Below are positions 63,425 to 64,000 of a stretch of 64,000 bases of DNA, piece after piece. The first letter of the stretch is position 1. Every line of letters starts with the position of its first letter. Source of the DNA: Argyresthia goedartella (lineage: Eukaryota > Arthropoda > Insecta > Lepidoptera > Argyresthiidae). The stretch is from the NCBI GenBank assembly GCA_949825045.1, contig OX463813.1:26642001-26706000 (forward strand). The letters run 5' to 3'. The notes below the pieces were generated by a model. That model worked only from the letters and a program-made list of their open reading frames with translations, searched no databases and was not told the DNA's origin. The position numbers and the translations under genes were made by a program.

Positions 63425-64000
63425 TAGATAGTTGGCTGTGGTACTTGTGGTCTCCTAGTCTGATATTGGTATTCAAATGTATTCTAGATTATGCGTTAAG
63501 ACCTATTTAACCTAGCAAGACACAGCTTATTTACTAGCCGAACCTCCTTCGTGGTCAAAATCACCAGCAGCGGTTTCAAGGTGGAGTACACAAATTCAAA
63601 GTTTCACTTTCTGTTGGCTTTGGTAGTGTCTTCTTGTCCGATATTGACCTGTTTTAGTATTCAAGATTATGCTTTAAGACGTACTTAACATAGCTAGATA
63701 CAGGTTATTTACTAGCCGAATTGGCTTCGTGGTCAAAAACACCAGCAGCGGTTTTAAGGTGGAGGAAACAAATTCAAAGTTTATTTTTCAGTCGGCTGTG
63801 GTCGTGTCTTCTCGTTCGATATTGAGCTGTTTTAGTATTCAAGATTATGCTTTAAAACGTACTAAACATAGCTAGATACAGGTTATTTACTAGCCAAACC
63901 TCCTTCGTGGTCAAAAATACCAGCAGCGGTTTTAAGGTGGAGACAACAAATTCAAAGTTTCTTTTTCAGTCGGCTGTGGTCGTGTCTTCTCGTTCGATTT
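63425..64000. repeat. Satellite, 178-182 bp unit, open at the window end
   Basis: GGCTGTGG-type landmarks occur at 63434, 63616, 63794 and 63972, giving spacings of 182, 178 and 178. TTTACTAGCC, CTTCGTGGTCAAAA and CCAGCAGCGG recur in each unit. The first unit is the most diverged, as at the edge of an array. Confidence 0.88.

Noticed and set aside
63425..64000. CRISPR-like regular repeats
   Set aside because: The whole 178-182 bp unit is repeated without unique spacers, and the DNA is eukaryotic; it is a satellite.

Overview
The window reads as eukaryotic, insect-like and most probably lepidopteran DNA. The grounds are AT-rich gene-free stretches, tRNA-headed SINEs with the GTGAGGAAACC-type core often seen in moths and butterflies, jockey/CR1- and RTE-like non-LTR elements, Ty3/gypsy elements and a PIF/Harbinger element. 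I found no convincing host gene. Almost everything recognisable is a transposable element (TE) or its debris, as in a heterochromatic or W-chromosome-like region (inference). Family names are by eye; no database was searched.

Layout. 1-1518: the end of a diverged ~2.2 kb-type LTR. 2.0-4.6 kb: SINEs and unassigned DNA. 4.6-7.6 kb: a 5'-truncated non-LTR element, with an inverted 3' fragment of its relative tail-to-tail at 7.6-7.86 kb. 8.0-10.2 kb: a second non-LTR element with an intact RT frame. 10653-18676: a minus-strand Ty3/gypsy array, LTR-internal-LTR-internal-LTR, in one ATAT target duplication. Both internal units lack protease, RT and RNase H, so Gag runs into integrase. The LTR has a heat-shock-like promoter (HSE triplets, GAGA tracts, TATA). 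20594-22862: a Harbinger element with 3-bp TSD, a split transposase and a broken Myb-like partner. 23608-30685: a decayed plus-strand gypsy element inserted in an old non-LTR 3' end.

31036-35530: a non-LTR element bounded by a 23-bp duplication and a CATT tail. It carries an OTU-type cysteine protease upstream of an RTE-like RT and shows no endonuclease. 36.7-40.95 kb: a jockey/CR1-like element with the C-terminus of ORF1, an APE endonuclease and an RT. 42067-51600: a young-looking minus-strand gypsy element with 2.2 kb LTRs and TAAC duplication. 51.7-52.2 kb: two SINE families sharing a 3' core. 52742-59134: a compact plus-strand gypsy element with an SR-rich Gag, a 1175-codon frame and an apparent phase-matched intron after integrase. 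59.1-62.7 kb: mostly unassigned DNA with SINE fragments and fold-backs. 62672-62942: a SINE with a (TTA)n tail. From about 63425 to the end: a 178-182 bp satellite.

How the parts work together: the coding modules belong to separate selfish elements, not to one pathway. The best candidates for undescribed biology are the OTU-RTE element, the gag-integrase tandem array with its heat-shock-like LTR, and the SR-rich element with a putative retained intron.
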